This document shows, one piece after another, positions 24,961 through 33,790 of a DNA stretch of 44,270 nucleotides. Made by a program: the position numbers and the translations under genes. Position 1 is the first letter of the stretch, and every line of letters begins with the position of its first letter. Location of the stretch: assembly GCA_964416065.1 (NCBI GenBank), contig CAYQCL010000019.1, forward strand, positions 1 to 44,270, read 5' to 3'. The notes beneath the pieces were generated by a model. It was not told where the DNA came from and did not search any database. It was given only the letters and a program-made list of their open reading frames with translations. This DNA is from Limiplasma sp964416065. GTDB lineage: Bacteria > Bacillota > Clostridia > Christensenellales > Aristaeellaceae.

Positions 24961-25656
24961 TCATCCATCCAGCCGCGTCATACCCTCGTCTGCGGCCGAG
25001 CGAAGCAGCTGATAGACAGGCTTCAGCCGCAAAAAATCCTCCGATACGTGATCCACAATTTCCGGCCTATAGCATTCGCTAAGCGGCGTCCCTACCCGTT
25101 TGACATAAATCTCCTTGCATGGATAGAGCATCGCCAGATCCGCCGACATGCCTGAGGGCGGCTTGATGCTTTTATAGCGATCTCCATAAACGCACAGCGT
25201 CTTGTCGGGAATCCCCGCCTCGCGCAGGACATTCAGCACTTCGCTGGGGCGCGTCTCCATCCGCCTGCGGATCGCATCCATCGCGGGGCGATTCGGGCCC
25301 CAGAAGCCCACGCCCCATTCCACTACCTCCGGCGAAAGCTCAAACCAATACATGGCGGCATATTGACGCTCCTCGGCGGCGCGCCGGAACAGCATCCACA
25401 TATGATCCCGATAAGGGGACTTGTCTCTCGTAAAGCGTATGTCACGGTTGATGCGGGCCAAACACTTATTGGGACGAAGCTCCATATCATCCGCGATCCG
25501 CGTGATCGTGGGCGTCATCGCCTCAATAAACTCGGCGAATGGCTTGCGGATATATGCCTCGTATTCCTCCCTATGCGCATGAAACCAGGGTACCTCATTA
25601 TGAAAACGGATGTCGAGGAAGAAACGGATCGTCTCTTCCGGAAAGCCCTGAAACAT
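24961..25656 (-). CDS. DUF2461 family protein
   Basis: This conserved protein of unknown function has 231 residues. It matches the DUF2461 (TIGR02453) pattern: FQGFPEETIRFFLDIRFHNE at the start, then CLARINRDIRFTRDKSPYRDHMW and a middle GVGFWGPNR segment. The ATG at 25656 follows AAAGG; an in-frame ATG at 25668 is too close to it. A reading back to 25710 would start inside the promoter at 25682-25710, so it is excluded. It is the first gene of a unit with the phosphohexomutase. No catalytic role is known to me. Confidence 0.88.
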   Translation of the reverse strand: MFQGFPEETIRFFLDIRFHNEVPWFHAHREEYEAYIRKPFAEFIEAMTPTITRIADDMELRPNKCLARINRDIRFTRDKSPYRDHMWMLFRRAAEERQYAAMYWFELSPEVVEWGVGFWGPNRPAMDAIRRRMETRPSEVLNVLREAGIPDKTLCVYGDRYKSIKPPSGMSADLAMLYPCKEIYVKRVGTPLSECYRPEIVDHVSEDFLRLKPVYQLLRSAADEGMTRLDG

Positions 25657-25681
25657 CGTCGATCTCATCCTTTCATAGGAT

Positions 25682-25710
25682 ATTATACCCGATTTATAAT
25701 GCCATTTCAA
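25682..25710 (-). promoter_or_regulatory. SigA promoter for DUF2461-phosphohexomutase unit
   Basis: On the minus strand TTGAAA (25710-25705), 17 bases, TATAAT (25687-25682). A near-consensus promoter about 26 bases before the start. Confidence 0.85.
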
Positions 25711-25729
25711 GGCTTCTCTGGATACAAAG

Positions 25730-25761
25730 CGGCCGTCCGAAGGTGTCTGTTCGGACGGCCG
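25730..25761 (-). terminator. Terminator of the large surface protein gene
   Basis: Perfect 12-bp arms (25730-25741 and 25750-25761, CGGCCGTCCGAA and complement) with an eight-base loop, starting six bases after the stop of the upstream minus-strand gene. The following bases read CTTTGTAT, a weak U-tract. Confidence 0.75.
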
Positions 25762-25766
25762 ATAGA

Positions 25767-27968
25767 TTAGGCTTCCTCGCCGTTTATATGTCCCCGACGC
25801 GATCTGCGCCCACGCGGCGCCGCGTCCTCCGGCTGAGAGGGACGGCGGAACGCAGCGTCGCTGTCATAAGCGGCGCTTTCCTCCCGATCGTCCGGCACGT
25901 GTCCGTCTACGATTCCTTCCTCCTCATACCCTTCGGGATTGTCCTCATAATACTCGTCATAATACGCATCGTCAGGGCCATCATAGGCGCCGTTGTCCTC
26001 CGTTGTGTCTATAAATTCCCCCTCCGGCTGGGCCTCCTCCCCGAAGCTGACATTCTCCTCTGATTCATCAAATTCGGCATTGTCAGGCACAGCGTAAGCC
26101 ATTCGGTCATAATCGGCGTCATCCGTATCCACGCCGCTGGTCATGCTTTCGTCATAATATCCGCTGTTGATGGCGGAGTAGTCCTCTTCCGTCTCGGCGG
26201 GACGGGCGCTGCGCGCATATTTTAGATGCGGAAGCTCAAGCTCCTCTTCTGAAATATCGTCCTCAAGCGCCGAGCTGTCGACAACAACCGCCTCTTCGGC
26301 GCCGTTCTTTTCTTCCTTAGGCTCCTCCTCGGCGGCAGGGGATACATAATCGCGGTGCTTCGCACGTTCAAGCTGGTCAACCGCATTCTCCGAAGCCTTC
26401 TTCTGATCCGCACGGCGCTTCGTCGCAATGATCAAAAGCACGCAGGAGGCGATCAGCAGAAGCCCCGCGATCACCGTGATGGGAATGACGACAAGCTGCA
26501 CGGTCTTGGGTGCCGCGCCAACACTACTGTCGCTGATCGGCGGGATCGTCGCGGGATCAAAGGTCGGCTCCGGCGTCGGGTTGGGCACAGGCGTCGGCGT
26601 GGCGGGCGCTGGCGTCGGAACGGAGAACGCGATCTGCATCTCGTTGCTCTCAAACGTCAGCTTGTTTTCCAGTGGATCCTGCGCCGTTACGGTAAAGCGA
26701 TATTTGCCCGCCATGGAAAGCGCGGTATCCCGGGAAAGAGTGCGCGTCTCGCCGGCGGCGATGCTGTCGAAGGTATACAGCTTCGTATCGCCATGGGAAA
26801 CCGTCACGTTCTTGGCCTCGACAGAGCTGTCGTTGGTGATCGCGATGCTGAAGCGCACCAGGCCCGGCTGCTCAAACACCTCTGTGCGGTCAGGCGTCGC
26901 GACTACGGACAGATTCAGCGCCTCAGAGGGATCGACCGCCGTAATGGTGAGCGCCTCCGTCATGACAGTAGCCTCCGCACCGGTCGCGTCGGTAGCCGTA
27001 ATGGTAAACTGATAATCCTGCGTCACCGGGATGGTGACTTCCCTTTCCAGCGTAAGCGACTTGCCCGCCTTCACCTCCTGGTTGGTAAAGACGTCGCCCA
27101 GCGTCGCGTCGGTGACACGGATATCGCTATAATCGACGCTTCCGCTGTTTTTCAGCGTCAGGGAAAGCGTCACCGTTCCGTTCTCCACCACGCCCTTGGA
27201 GCTGGAGCTTAACGTCGCCGAAAGCGACGCCTCGCCATAGACGATCTTCTGGTTCTCGACGGTATAGGTCTTCGCCTTGCCCTTTTCCTCGGTTTTATAG
27301 GTGATAGTCGCGCCGCTGGTCAAATCCTTCTTGCCCATGGTGACAGGGTATTTGATATCCGCCGTTTGGCCCGCCTTCAGCTCGGGAATCGTCTGCTTTT
27401 CCTTATAAATATCCTTGTTTTCCTGAATGGTCACATCCCATAGGCTGACCGTGCCTGTGTTGGAAATTTCATAACGGACAACAATATTCTGCCCCTCTGT
27501 GGCGATACTGGGGCTGATGGTGCGCTTAACGTCGATGGCCGCCTCAGCGGTCTGGAGGGAAATCGGCTGCGCGATAGACTGGCTCTGGCTGACGGACTCG
27601 CCGCTTTCCTTGTAAAGCGTATACATGGCGTAATAAATCACGGAACCGTTTTCCAGCGTGCGATCGCTGACGTCATAGGTGCCGCTCCACGTTTTGCTCT
27701 CGCCGGCCTTTAACGTGACCGCGCCGTTCGTGCCGAAATCGGAGACGATCTGACCGGCGGGGTCGTAAAGCACGAGTGGATCCTTCATATCCTCAGAGCC
27801 GGAGTTGGAGATGGTGATGGTGACGTTTACCGGTCCCGGGCCCGTCAGCTTGTTGGGCGAAAGCTCCATTTCACACACGATGGGATCTGTTTCGGCCGCA
27901 GCAAGGCTTACCAGCGACACCATCGCCACCGCTACCAGGCATAGGAAAATTCCGATCCGTTTCCTCAT
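25767..27968 (-). CDS. Large surface protein with repeated CARDB/NEW3-like beta domains and acidic cytoplasmic tail
   Basis: The specific gene is not recognised. It has 733 residues. A signal peptide is at 1-25 (IFLCLVAVAMVSLVSLAAA). At least three or four immunoglobulin-like domains of about 100 residues follow, each with the CARDB-type pattern (VTITISNSGSEDMKDP, VRYEISNTGTVSLWDV, LSLTLKNSGSVDYSDI, FSIAITNDSSVEAKNV). A Pro/Thr linker (PTPAPATPTPVPNPTP) leads to one membrane helix near 495-520 (VIPITVIAGLLLIASCVLLII). The cytoplasmic tail of about 200 residues is extremely acidic with Asp/Glu/Tyr runs. It may be a wall-spanning adhesin or scaffold; function is unknown. A good promoter is at 28102-28130, but the ribosome site is weak. 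Confidence 0.85.
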   Translation of the reverse strand: MRKRIGIFLCLVAVAMVSLVSLAAAETDPIVCEMELSPNKLTGPGPVNVTITISNSGSEDMKDPLVLYDPAGQIVSDFGTNGAVTLKAGESKTWSGTYDVSDRTLENGSVIYYAMYTLYKESGESVSQSQSIAQPISLQTAEAAIDVKRTISPSIATEGQNIVVRYEISNTGTVSLWDVTIQENKDIYKEKQTIPELKAGQTADIKYPVTMGKKDLTSGATITYKTEEKGKAKTYTVENQKIVYGEASLSATLSSSSKGVVENGTVTLSLTLKNSGSVDYSDIRVTDATLGDVFTNQEVKAGKSLTLEREVTIPVTQDYQFTITATDATGAEATVMTEALTITAVDPSEALNLSVVATPDRTEVFEQPGLVRFSIAITNDSSVEAKNVTVSHGDTKLYTFDSIAAGETRTLSRDTALSMAGKYRFTVTAQDPLENKLTFESNEMQIAFSVPTPAPATPTPVPNPTPEPTFDPATIPPISDSSVGAAPKTVQLVVIPITVIAGLLLIASCVLLIIATKRRADQKKASENAVDQLERAKHRDYVSPAAEEEPKEEKNGAEEAVVVDSSALEDDISEEELELPHLKYARSARPAETEEDYSAINSGYYDESMTSGVDTDDADYDRMAYAVPDNAEFDESEENVSFGEEAQPEGEFIDTTEDNGAYDGPDDAYYDEYYEDNPEGYEEEGIVDGHVPDDREESAAYDSDAAFRRPSQPEDAAPRGRRSRRGHINGEEA

Positions 27969-28101
27969 GTATCTCGGACGGCCTCCGCCGCCCTTCCTCC
28001 CTTCGGCAAGCCGATGGCTCTATTGGAACGAGCATGGGTATTCTTTCCATTTCCAAGCCGGACGATTCCGCGTTTCTTGGTTTTCATGCTTCTTCTATGA
28101 T

Positions 28102-28130
28102 ATTTTATTGCAAAAGCATATTGATGTCAA
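28102..28130 (-). promoter_or_regulatory. SigA promoter for the CARDB-like surface protein
   Basis: On the minus strand TTGACA (28130-28125), 17 bases, TAAAAT (28107-28102). The leader to the start at 27968 is about 125 bases and I see no known riboswitch in it. Confidence 0.8.
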
Positions 28131-28176
28131 GAGCAGAGGTGTTTTTGGGCTGAAAAGCCGGTTTTTTACAAGATGT

Positions 28177-28827
28177 TCAGGGGATCAGGTTGAGCATATC
28201 GTCCTGGTTGCTTACATCCACAAAGCTGGCCGGCACCTCTCCGACGATAATGCTCTCAGCGATGGGAACGGTGGTCTTGACTTCCACGACCTCCGAGCCG
28301 GTCGGGACGATCAGGCTGACCGTCGCCCGCAGGGACAAAAAGATCTTATGCCTTGTCTGATTGATGCCCGCCGCCTCAAATTCGGTCTCAAAATTCGTAT
28401 GCACCGCTCCGACCGGAAGAATCTGCACGTTAATCCTGGGCCCAAAGCCTGACAGGAACCTTACCCCCAGCGCCGCGCCCAGCGGAATTTCCACAAACTG
28501 ATTTTCGGCGCTGTTGAGCTCCCCTTCCGCCAAAATCGCCGTTCGCGAGGCCAGCTCATTCATGCGCATCGTGTTCGCCCGAAGCATGGACACGTGCCCC
28601 GTCGCGTCCATCGTCGTGTCGATCAGCTCCTCATAGCTCACGCCCTGCCCGACGATCTCCATCACCGCCTCGTTGATGGTCTCCACCGCCATGGAATACG
28701 CGCGCGCATAGGCCAAATCAAGCATTGTCTGACTAAGGTTCTGCTCCATCAGAATCGCCCCTGCCAGCAGCAGAAGGAGCGCGATGATCAAAACACGCCA
28801 TCGGGTTCTTTTTTGCCCTGCCGTCAT
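28177..28827 (-). CDS. yunB: Sporulation protein YunB
   Basis: YunB is a mother-cell sporulation protein in Bacillus; its biochemical role is not settled. The product has 216 residues with one N-terminal membrane helix (VLIIALLLLLAGAILM), then the family pattern AYSMAVETINEAVMEIVGQGVSY, IPLGAALGVRFLSGFGP and a C-terminal ESIIVGEVPASFVDV. GGGAGGGG lies 5 bases before the ATG. It stands alone between the methyltransferase and the surface protein gene. This is the main sequence sign that the organism belongs to an endospore-forming lineage. Confidence 0.9.
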   Translation of the reverse strand: MTAGQKRTRWRVLIIALLLLLAGAILMEQNLSQTMLDLAYARAYSMAVETINEAVMEIVGQGVSYEELIDTTMDATGHVSMLRANTMRMNELASRTAILAEGELNSAENQFVEIPLGAALGVRFLSGFGPRINVQILPVGAVHTNFETEFEAAGINQTRHKIFLSLRATVSLIVPTGSEVVEVKTTVPIAESIIVGEVPASFVDVSNQDDMLNLIP

Positions 28828-28880
28828 TCATACCCCTCCCGCGTCCTTCTATGACTATGCGCCGGAGGGGCAAAAAATCA

Positions 28881-29630
28881 CTACGGCTTGACCGCGCGCG
28901 TCGCCCAGTAGGCGGGAATATTGAAATCATGAAAAACGCCGGTGGCGTTGGTGTCCTCGTAAACATGCGTAAGCCGGAAGCCGGCCTCCAGCTGACCGCC
29001 AATCTGCTCCTCCAGCGTATGGGAGAACTGCACTCCGCTTTGCGTCTTCTCCAAGGACGCCATCTGCTCGGGATTTTTCAGTGGATCAAAGGGCAGAGAG
29101 TGGACAATCGTCCTTTCGTCCTCATCGAACAAATAGCTGATCCCGTTGTCCAGCCCCGCCAGCAGCACGCCGCCGCTTCTGAGAACGCGGAAGCACTCTC
29201 TCCAAATCGGCCTGACCTCCCGCACATAGCAATTCGAAACGGGATGAAAGATCAAATCGAATTCTCCGTCCAAGAAGGGAAGGGGCTTGGTCATGTCGGT
29301 GCGGAGGGCGCGGATATCGTATCCCTCGCGTTGGGCAACCAGCCGCTCGCTTTCAATTTGCTTGGAGGAATAGTCCAGCACCGTACATTCCGCGCCCAGA
29401 ATGGACAAAATCGGCATCTGCTGACCTCCGCCGCTGGCGAGACCAAGCACGCGCTTTCCTTGAAGCTCGCCAAACCATTCGTGCGGCACGGGCCTTGTCG
29501 GGGTGAGCAGCACGTTCCAGCGACCTTCTCTCGCCGCCTGGCAGACCGCATGATCGACGGGCTTTCCCCACTCCCACCCTTCTTCGATCCAGCGGTCAAT
29601 AATCCGCGCGTTTGTCTCCTGATAATCCAT
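28881..29630 (-). CDS. SAM-dependent class I methyltransferase
   Basis: The product has 249 residues. The S-adenosylmethionine site is visible as VLGLASGGGQQMPIL (motif I, about residues 61-75), with LDYSSKQIESER after it and FDLIFHPVSNCYV as the motif IV region. This is the ubiE/biotin-type small-molecule methyltransferase fold. The ATG at 29630 has GAGGGGG 8 bases upstream, and a near-consensus promoter lies at 29662-29690. A reading to 29690 would cover the promoter and is rejected. It is a single-gene unit. Substrate cannot be told from sequence. Confidence 0.88.
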   Translation of the reverse strand: MDYQETNARIIDRWIEEGWEWGKPVDHAVCQAAREGRWNVLLTPTRPVPHEWFGELQGKRVLGLASGGGQQMPILSILGAECTVLDYSSKQIESERLVAQREGYDIRALRTDMTKPLPFLDGEFDLIFHPVSNCYVREVRPIWRECFRVLRSGGVLLAGLDNGISYLFDEDERTIVHSLPFDPLKNPEQMASLEKTQSGVQFSHTLEEQIGGQLEAGFRLTHVYEDTNATGVFHDFNIPAYWATRAVKP

Positions 29631-29661
29631 GCTCCGTTCCCCCTCAGCTTCTCTTTGATAT

Positions 29662-29690
29662 ATTATAGCATGTGATTTCAGGCGTAACAA
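29662..29690 (-). promoter_or_regulatory. SigA promoter for the methyltransferase gene
   Basis: On the minus strand TTGTTA (29690-29685), 17 bases, TATAAT (29667-29662), about 32 bases before the start. Confidence 0.82.
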
Positions 29691-29691
29691 G

Positions 29692-29722
29692 ACCGGCCTC
29701 CGCTTTGGGACGGAAGGCCGGT
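29692..29722 (-). terminator. Terminator after the small secreted protein gene
   Basis: ACCGGCC (29692-29698) pairs with GGCCGGT (29716-29722), and CCG/CGG extends it inside. It lies 18 bases after the stop at 29740 and directly abuts the next promoter. Confidence 0.65.
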
Positions 29723-29739
29723 GTCATTATGCTATTGAT

Positions 29740-30192
29740 TTATTCCTCCATGCTGTCATAAACGGCCTGCATAAACGAGTCAGCGTCCTCCTGAGAGGAA
29801 AAGAGGATGCATGGCTTCCCTTCGTCCTTTCCGTCAGGGTATACCTTGATATACAGCTGATCCTCCATGCCGCCCGTCAGTCTTCCCCAACGCCCGCATA
29901 AAACCAGCAGGGTATTTACACAGTCACTGTCATCCAGGAAGTCCCAAATCCAGTATTCCTTTTCGTGAAAGGCAAAAATGGTACCTTCCTTAGGATCGAT
30001 CTCGACGATAACGGCTCCCTCCGGCTGATCCGCGTCGTCCATGCCCACGCCAAGCCCCACGCCGCCGTACTCGATGCTCTCGTCGCCCTCCTCCAGCAGC
30101 AGGATGATTCGTTCAAAAAGCGTCTCCGAAAAAGCGCCTGTACACATGCATAAAATGCCCAGAACAAGCATCAGCGCGATTCCCTTTTTCAT
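29740..30192 (-). CDS. Small secreted protein of unknown function
   Basis: Not recognised. It has 150 residues from the ATG at 30192, which follows AAAGGGGGAGAG. The signal peptide is MKKGIALMLVLGILCMCTGA, cleaved probably near FSE. The mature part is acidic and Gly-rich at first (GGVGLGVGMDDADQPEGAVIVEIDP, read in parts), then shows WIWDFLDDSDCVNTLLVLCGRWGRLTGG and a C-terminal helix. Two Cys could form a disulfide. It is transcribed divergently from the class A penicillin-binding protein. No function is proposed. Confidence 0.75.
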   Translation of the reverse strand: MKKGIALMLVLGILCMCTGAFSETLFERIILLLEEGDESIEYGGVGLGVGMDDADQPEGAVIVEIDPKEGTIFAFHEKEYWIWDFLDDSDCVNTLLVLCGRWGRLTGGMEDQLYIKVYPDGKDEGKPCILFSSQEDADSFMQAVYDSMEE

Positions 30193-30311
30193 GCTCTCTC
30201 CCCCTTTGCTTGATGATATGATAGCATCCCTTTGTCCGCCAACGTCAATCCGGTTTCCCATAACTTCCTCCTGTTTGTTACAGGCGCGCTATGGCGCGTA
30301 TCTAGCTTGTA

Positions 30312-30320
30312 TGGTATAAT
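30312..30320 (+). promoter_or_regulatory. Extended -10 promoter for the class A PBP
   Basis: TGGTATAAT at 30312-30320 is an extended -10 box. No good -35 is present 16-18 bases upstream. The start codon lies 38 bases downstream. Confidence 0.55.
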
Positions 30321-30357
30321 AAAGGACGTGGAATACCCATTGGCAGGAGGTAGCGCC

Positions 30358-33162
30358 TTGTATCATCAGTCAAACTACAGTGGTCGGCAGGAGCCTTATC
30401 CTCAGGACGCTTATGAGTCCTCCGGCTGGGAGGAGGATCCCGCCTATCAATCACCCGAGGACAGCGCGTCGGACACGCCCAAAAAGCGAACCATTTTTAA
30501 GCCGCGCCTGACAAAGCCGAATTTCGTTCTGTCCGTGCTTGTCAATACCGTCCGTATGCTTGCGCTTTTGATTGTTCTTTGCGGACTGGCGCTGGCGGGC
30601 GCCGTGGTCGGCATCGCTAAGGGGTATATGGAAACAGCCCCCACGCTTGATCTGACGCTTCTGGACGCGCAGGACAAAACCTCGTTTTTTTATGATACCC
30701 AGGGCAATGTCATTACCGATTATAAGGGAACGGAAAACCGCATTATGGTCAACATCTCCCTGATGCCCGAGCAGCTGCGCAACGCTTTCGTGGCCGTGGA
30801 GGACGCGCGTTTTTATACCCATAACGGCATTGACATCAAACGCATCATCGGCTCGTTTGTCCAAAATTTTGTTTCCGGCTCTCAGCAGGGCGGTTCAACG
30901 ATCACGCAGCAGCTGATCAAGAACACCGTCCTGTCCAACGAGCTGAGTTATAAGCGCAAGATTCAGGAGGCCTATCTTGCCATGCAGCTTGAAACGAAAT
31001 ATACCAAGCTGCAAATATTGGAATACTACCTTAATACTATCTATCTGGGCGAAAACTACTATGGCGTCCAGGTGGCGGCGCAGGGGTATTTCGGCAAGGA
31101 ATTGAGTCAGCTCACGCTTCGCGAGTGCGCGATGCTCGCGGGCATGACCAACAATCCCTATTATTACAATCCCCGTCGCAATTTTTACACCCGCGTCTCT
31201 GAAACCACCGACTATAAAAAGATTACCAATGATCGTACGGATTATGTTCTGCGCTGCATGTATGAAAACGAATTTATCACACAGCAGCAATACCAGGAGG
31301 CTCTCAATCCTGCCACAGCCGCCGTGCTGGAGACCTCTACCACCGAGGGCGACGGCATGTATCAATACGCCCACTACGTGGAATACGCCGTGCAGGATAT
31401 CGTGGACTGCTTTTTAAAGCTCAACAACCTCGAAGACACCAGTGAAAACCGCTACAAAATGGAGAATGAACTGCGTACCGGCGGCTACCATGTGACTCTC
31501 GCCATTGATACCGAAATTCAGGAAATCGTAGAGAATACGCTGGAGAGCTGGACGGACTATCCGGCTCTGAGAGATCCCAGCGACAAGGTCTACCGCACCC
31601 TGAACAGCGACGGCACCTACGATGAGATTGTTCAGCCTCAGGCGGCCGCCGTGGTGCTGGATTACCGTACCGGCGAAATCAAGGCAATCGTTGGCTCCCG
31701 TACCCGTCCCACGGCACGTAAGACGCTCAATCGTGCGACCGACATGAAAATGCCCGTCGGTTCCACCATCAAGCCCATTGCCGTCTATGCCCCCGCCATC
31801 GAGCTGGGGTATTCGCCCGCGAGCATCGTCTATAACATTCCCGTGCCGATTTCGGGCTGGACCGGCTCGGACGGGAAGGACACCTGGCCGCAGAATTATG
31901 GCGGAGGCAGCTACACGGGGCCCACGACGTTGCGCTACGGCATGAAGAAAAGTCTGAACGTCGCTGCGGCGCAGGTGCTTCTAAATATGGTCGGTGTGGA
32001 TCGGTCCGTCGATTTTCTGCTGCGCATGGGTGTTGACCGCGAGAATATCGACGCGACGCCCTTCGGCCTCTCGTTAGGCTCAAGCGGCATCACGCCGCTT
32101 CAACTGTCCGTCGCCTATGGCGTACTGGGAAATGGTGGCGTATATCAGACGCCCATCTCCTTCCTGGGCATTTCGGACAGCAGCGGACACGTTGTGTATG
32201 ACAGCCATGCCGAACAGGAACAGCGGCAGGTATTTCGACCGTCAACCGCCTGGATGGTCGTTGATATGATGAAAGATGTCGTCTCAAGCGGCACGGCCAC
32301 CGTCGCCAAGATGGACGGGCAGACCGTCGCGGGCAAAACCGGAACGAACAGCGATCAGCGCGGCGTGACTTTTGTGGGCATGACGGGCTGGTATGTATCC
32401 TCCATCTGGGTAGGGCACGACAATTACAAGCCTCTTTCCTCCAAGTCTACCGGCAGCAACGGCGCGCTTCCCATCTGGAAGAGCTATATGACCGAAATCC
32501 ATAAGGTCAAGGGGCTTGACAACCGTGATATTATCGAGGCCGATCCCGAATCCCTGGGGCTGGTCAAGGTAACGACCTGCGCCGTAAGCGGTCAGCTTGC
32601 CACGGATCTTTGCCGCAACGACAGCCGTGGCTACGGCACTGTTACCGACTATTGGTATCAGCCGACGGTGCCCACCGTATCCTGCCAGATGCATCAGGCG
32701 GTGGAGGTCTGCACCGAAAGCGGCGGTCTTGCGACGGAATACTGTCCAAATACTGTCACGAAAGGCGTCGTGGTCATTCCAAGCGGTCACCCCTTGAGCT
32801 CCTTGGCCAACGACAGCCAATACGCCTCGGTCGTCGCGGAATATCTCGGCACCGCGGGCTCGCTGGGCTATTGCATGCTGCATACCAGCTATAGCGACTA
32901 TACGGATCAGAACACGGGCGGATGGACGGACGGCGGATACAGCGATCCCGCATCGGAAAACGCGTTGCTTCCCGACGCACGTCAGCTTCTGCAAAGCGCC
33001 TATGATTTGATGGCCTCCATGGACGTCTCCTCGCCCGCCTACCAGAGCATTCAGAACGCGGCGGCGGGGCTGAACAGCATCCTTTCGGGCGGCAATCCCA
33101 CCACGGCGGATGTAGCTGCCGCCATGGCGGTTTTGACGCAGGCAATCGCGAGCGCCTACTAA
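30358..33162 (+). CDS. Class A penicillin-binding protein (PBP1A type), transglycosylase/transpeptidase
   Basis: This enzyme polymerises and crosslinks peptidoglycan at the outer face of the membrane. It has 934 residues. After a polar N-terminus there is one membrane helix at about 56-90. The GT51 domain shows the catalytic Glu E148 in VAVEDARFYTHNG, then QGGSTITQQLIKN and YLNTIYLGENYYGVQVAAQGYFG. The transpeptidase domain has S469-T-I-K472, a SLN motif in MKKSLNVAAAQ and K660-TGT. The tail has paired Cys motifs (CAVSGQLATDLC) and a Ser/Ala-rich end. The TTG at 30358 is chosen because AGGAGG lies 7 bases upstream; a reading from 30232 would begin before the promoter. Confidence 0.95.
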   Translation: MYHQSNYSGRQEPYPQDAYESSGWEEDPAYQSPEDSASDTPKKRTIFKPRLTKPNFVLSVLVNTVRMLALLIVLCGLALAGAVVGIAKGYMETAPTLDLTLLDAQDKTSFFYDTQGNVITDYKGTENRIMVNISLMPEQLRNAFVAVEDARFYTHNGIDIKRIIGSFVQNFVSGSQQGGSTITQQLIKNTVLSNELSYKRKIQEAYLAMQLETKYTKLQILEYYLNTIYLGENYYGVQVAAQGYFGKELSQLTLRECAMLAGMTNNPYYYNPRRNFYTRVSETTDYKKITNDRTDYVLRCMYENEFITQQQYQEALNPATAAVLETSTTEGDGMYQYAHYVEYAVQDIVDCFLKLNNLEDTSENRYKMENELRTGGYHVTLAIDTEIQEIVENTLESWTDYPALRDPSDKVYRTLNSDGTYDEIVQPQAAAVVLDYRTGEIKAIVGSRTRPTARKTLNRATDMKMPVGSTIKPIAVYAPAIELGYSPASIVYNIPVPISGWTGSDGKDTWPQNYGGGSYTGPTTLRYGMKKSLNVAAAQVLLNMVGVDRSVDFLLRMGVDRENIDATPFGLSLGSSGITPLQLSVAYGVLGNGGVYQTPISFLGISDSSGHVVYDSHAEQEQRQVFRPSTAWMVVDMMKDVVSSGTATVAKMDGQTVAGKTGTNSDQRGVTFVGMTGWYVSSIWVGHDNYKPLSSKSTGSNGALPIWKSYMTEIHKVKGLDNRDIIEADPESLGLVKVTTCAVSGQLATDLCRNDSRGYGTVTDYWYQPTVPTVSCQMHQAVEVCTESGGLATEYCPNTVTKGVVVIPSGHPLSSLANDSQYASVVAEYLGTAGSLGYCMLHTSYSDYTDQNTGGWTDGGYSDPASENALLPDARQLLQSAYDLMASMDVSSPAYQSIQNAAAGLNSILSGGNPTTADVAAAMAVLTQAIASAY

Positions 33163-33199
33163 AGCACGGCCGTCACGAATTTTGCGTTCAGGACCTCGA

Positions 33200-33360
33200 C
33201 AAAGTGCGGGGTGCAGGGGACTGTGTCCCCTGCCAGAATCTGGGACACAGTCCCAGAAGCCTTACGCCGCAGCGTTTTCCAAGCGAGAGACGCGTCGGCC
33301 CATCTGGGCCAGCGCTGCGGCACTTTGTGAAAATAGGGGGTTATCGACGATCTGAACGCG
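33200..33360. repeat. Intergenic repeat element C with nested inverted repeats
   Basis: Outer arms ACAAAGTGC and GCACTTTGT enclose the element. Inside, GGGACTGTGTCCC (33217-33229) pairs with 33242-33254, CCGCAGCG pairs with CGCTGCGG, and GGCCCA pairs with TGGGCC. The core at 33260-33289 matches 35621-35650 in 28 of 30 bases and is similar to element B. GGGGGTTATCGACGATCTGA follows at about 33337-33356. The first hairpin could terminate the PBP transcript. Confidence 0.75.
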
Positions 33361-33394
33361 CGGAAGGGCATTTACCCTCCCGCGCGTTATTGGA

Positions 33395-33637
33395 TCAGCT
33401 TTTCTCGGAACCCGTTTCATTCCGCCGTATTCCTTGCGCCTCCTCGCTCGCGCCCAGCTCTCCCCGTTTCCACGCGGGTTTTTGCATGTGAATGGCATAT
33501 AGCTGCGCATAGTTTTCCGCCTCGCTGGGCGTTTGGACGGCGGCGGGGGTAAGGCCCGTACATTCCGTAGCCGAGGCCAGCTCCTCCACCTCACGGATCG
33601 GCGGATTGACAAGCGATTCTGATGGATTTCGTTCCAT
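33395..33637 (-). CDS. Small protein of unknown function
   Basis: It has 80 residues, is hydrophilic, has no signal peptide or membrane helix, and has a central segment AENYAQLYAIHMQKPAWKRG. It is not recognised. The ATG at 33637 has GAGGAGG 9 bases upstream, which is the main support that it is real. A weak promoter (TTGTCA, 17 bases, CATAAG) is possible on the minus strand near 33690-33720. It faces away from the neighbouring plus-strand promoter at 33714. Confidence 0.55.
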   Translation of the reverse strand: MERNPSESLVNPPIREVEELASATECTGLTPAAVQTPSEAENYAQLYAIHMQKPAWKRGELGASEEAQGIRRNETGSEKS

Positions 33638-33713
33638 TTCTCTGCGCCTCCTCTGATGATTTCACAGGAAGGATGCGCAAAGCTTCATGATCTTATGCCG
33701 CTTTTTCCACGTC

Positions 33714-33742
33714 TTGACAAATCTGGATACCACACATATGAT
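33714..33742 (+). promoter_or_regulatory. Consensus SigA promoter
   Basis: TTGACA (33714-33719), 17 bases, TATGAT (33737-33742). It is upstream of the frameshifted membrane/zinc-ribbon gene at 33791. Confidence 0.85.
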
Positions 33743-33790
33743 AGAGGAGGCAGCTTGTTTTCTCCATGATTTCAAAGGATCGCATCAACG

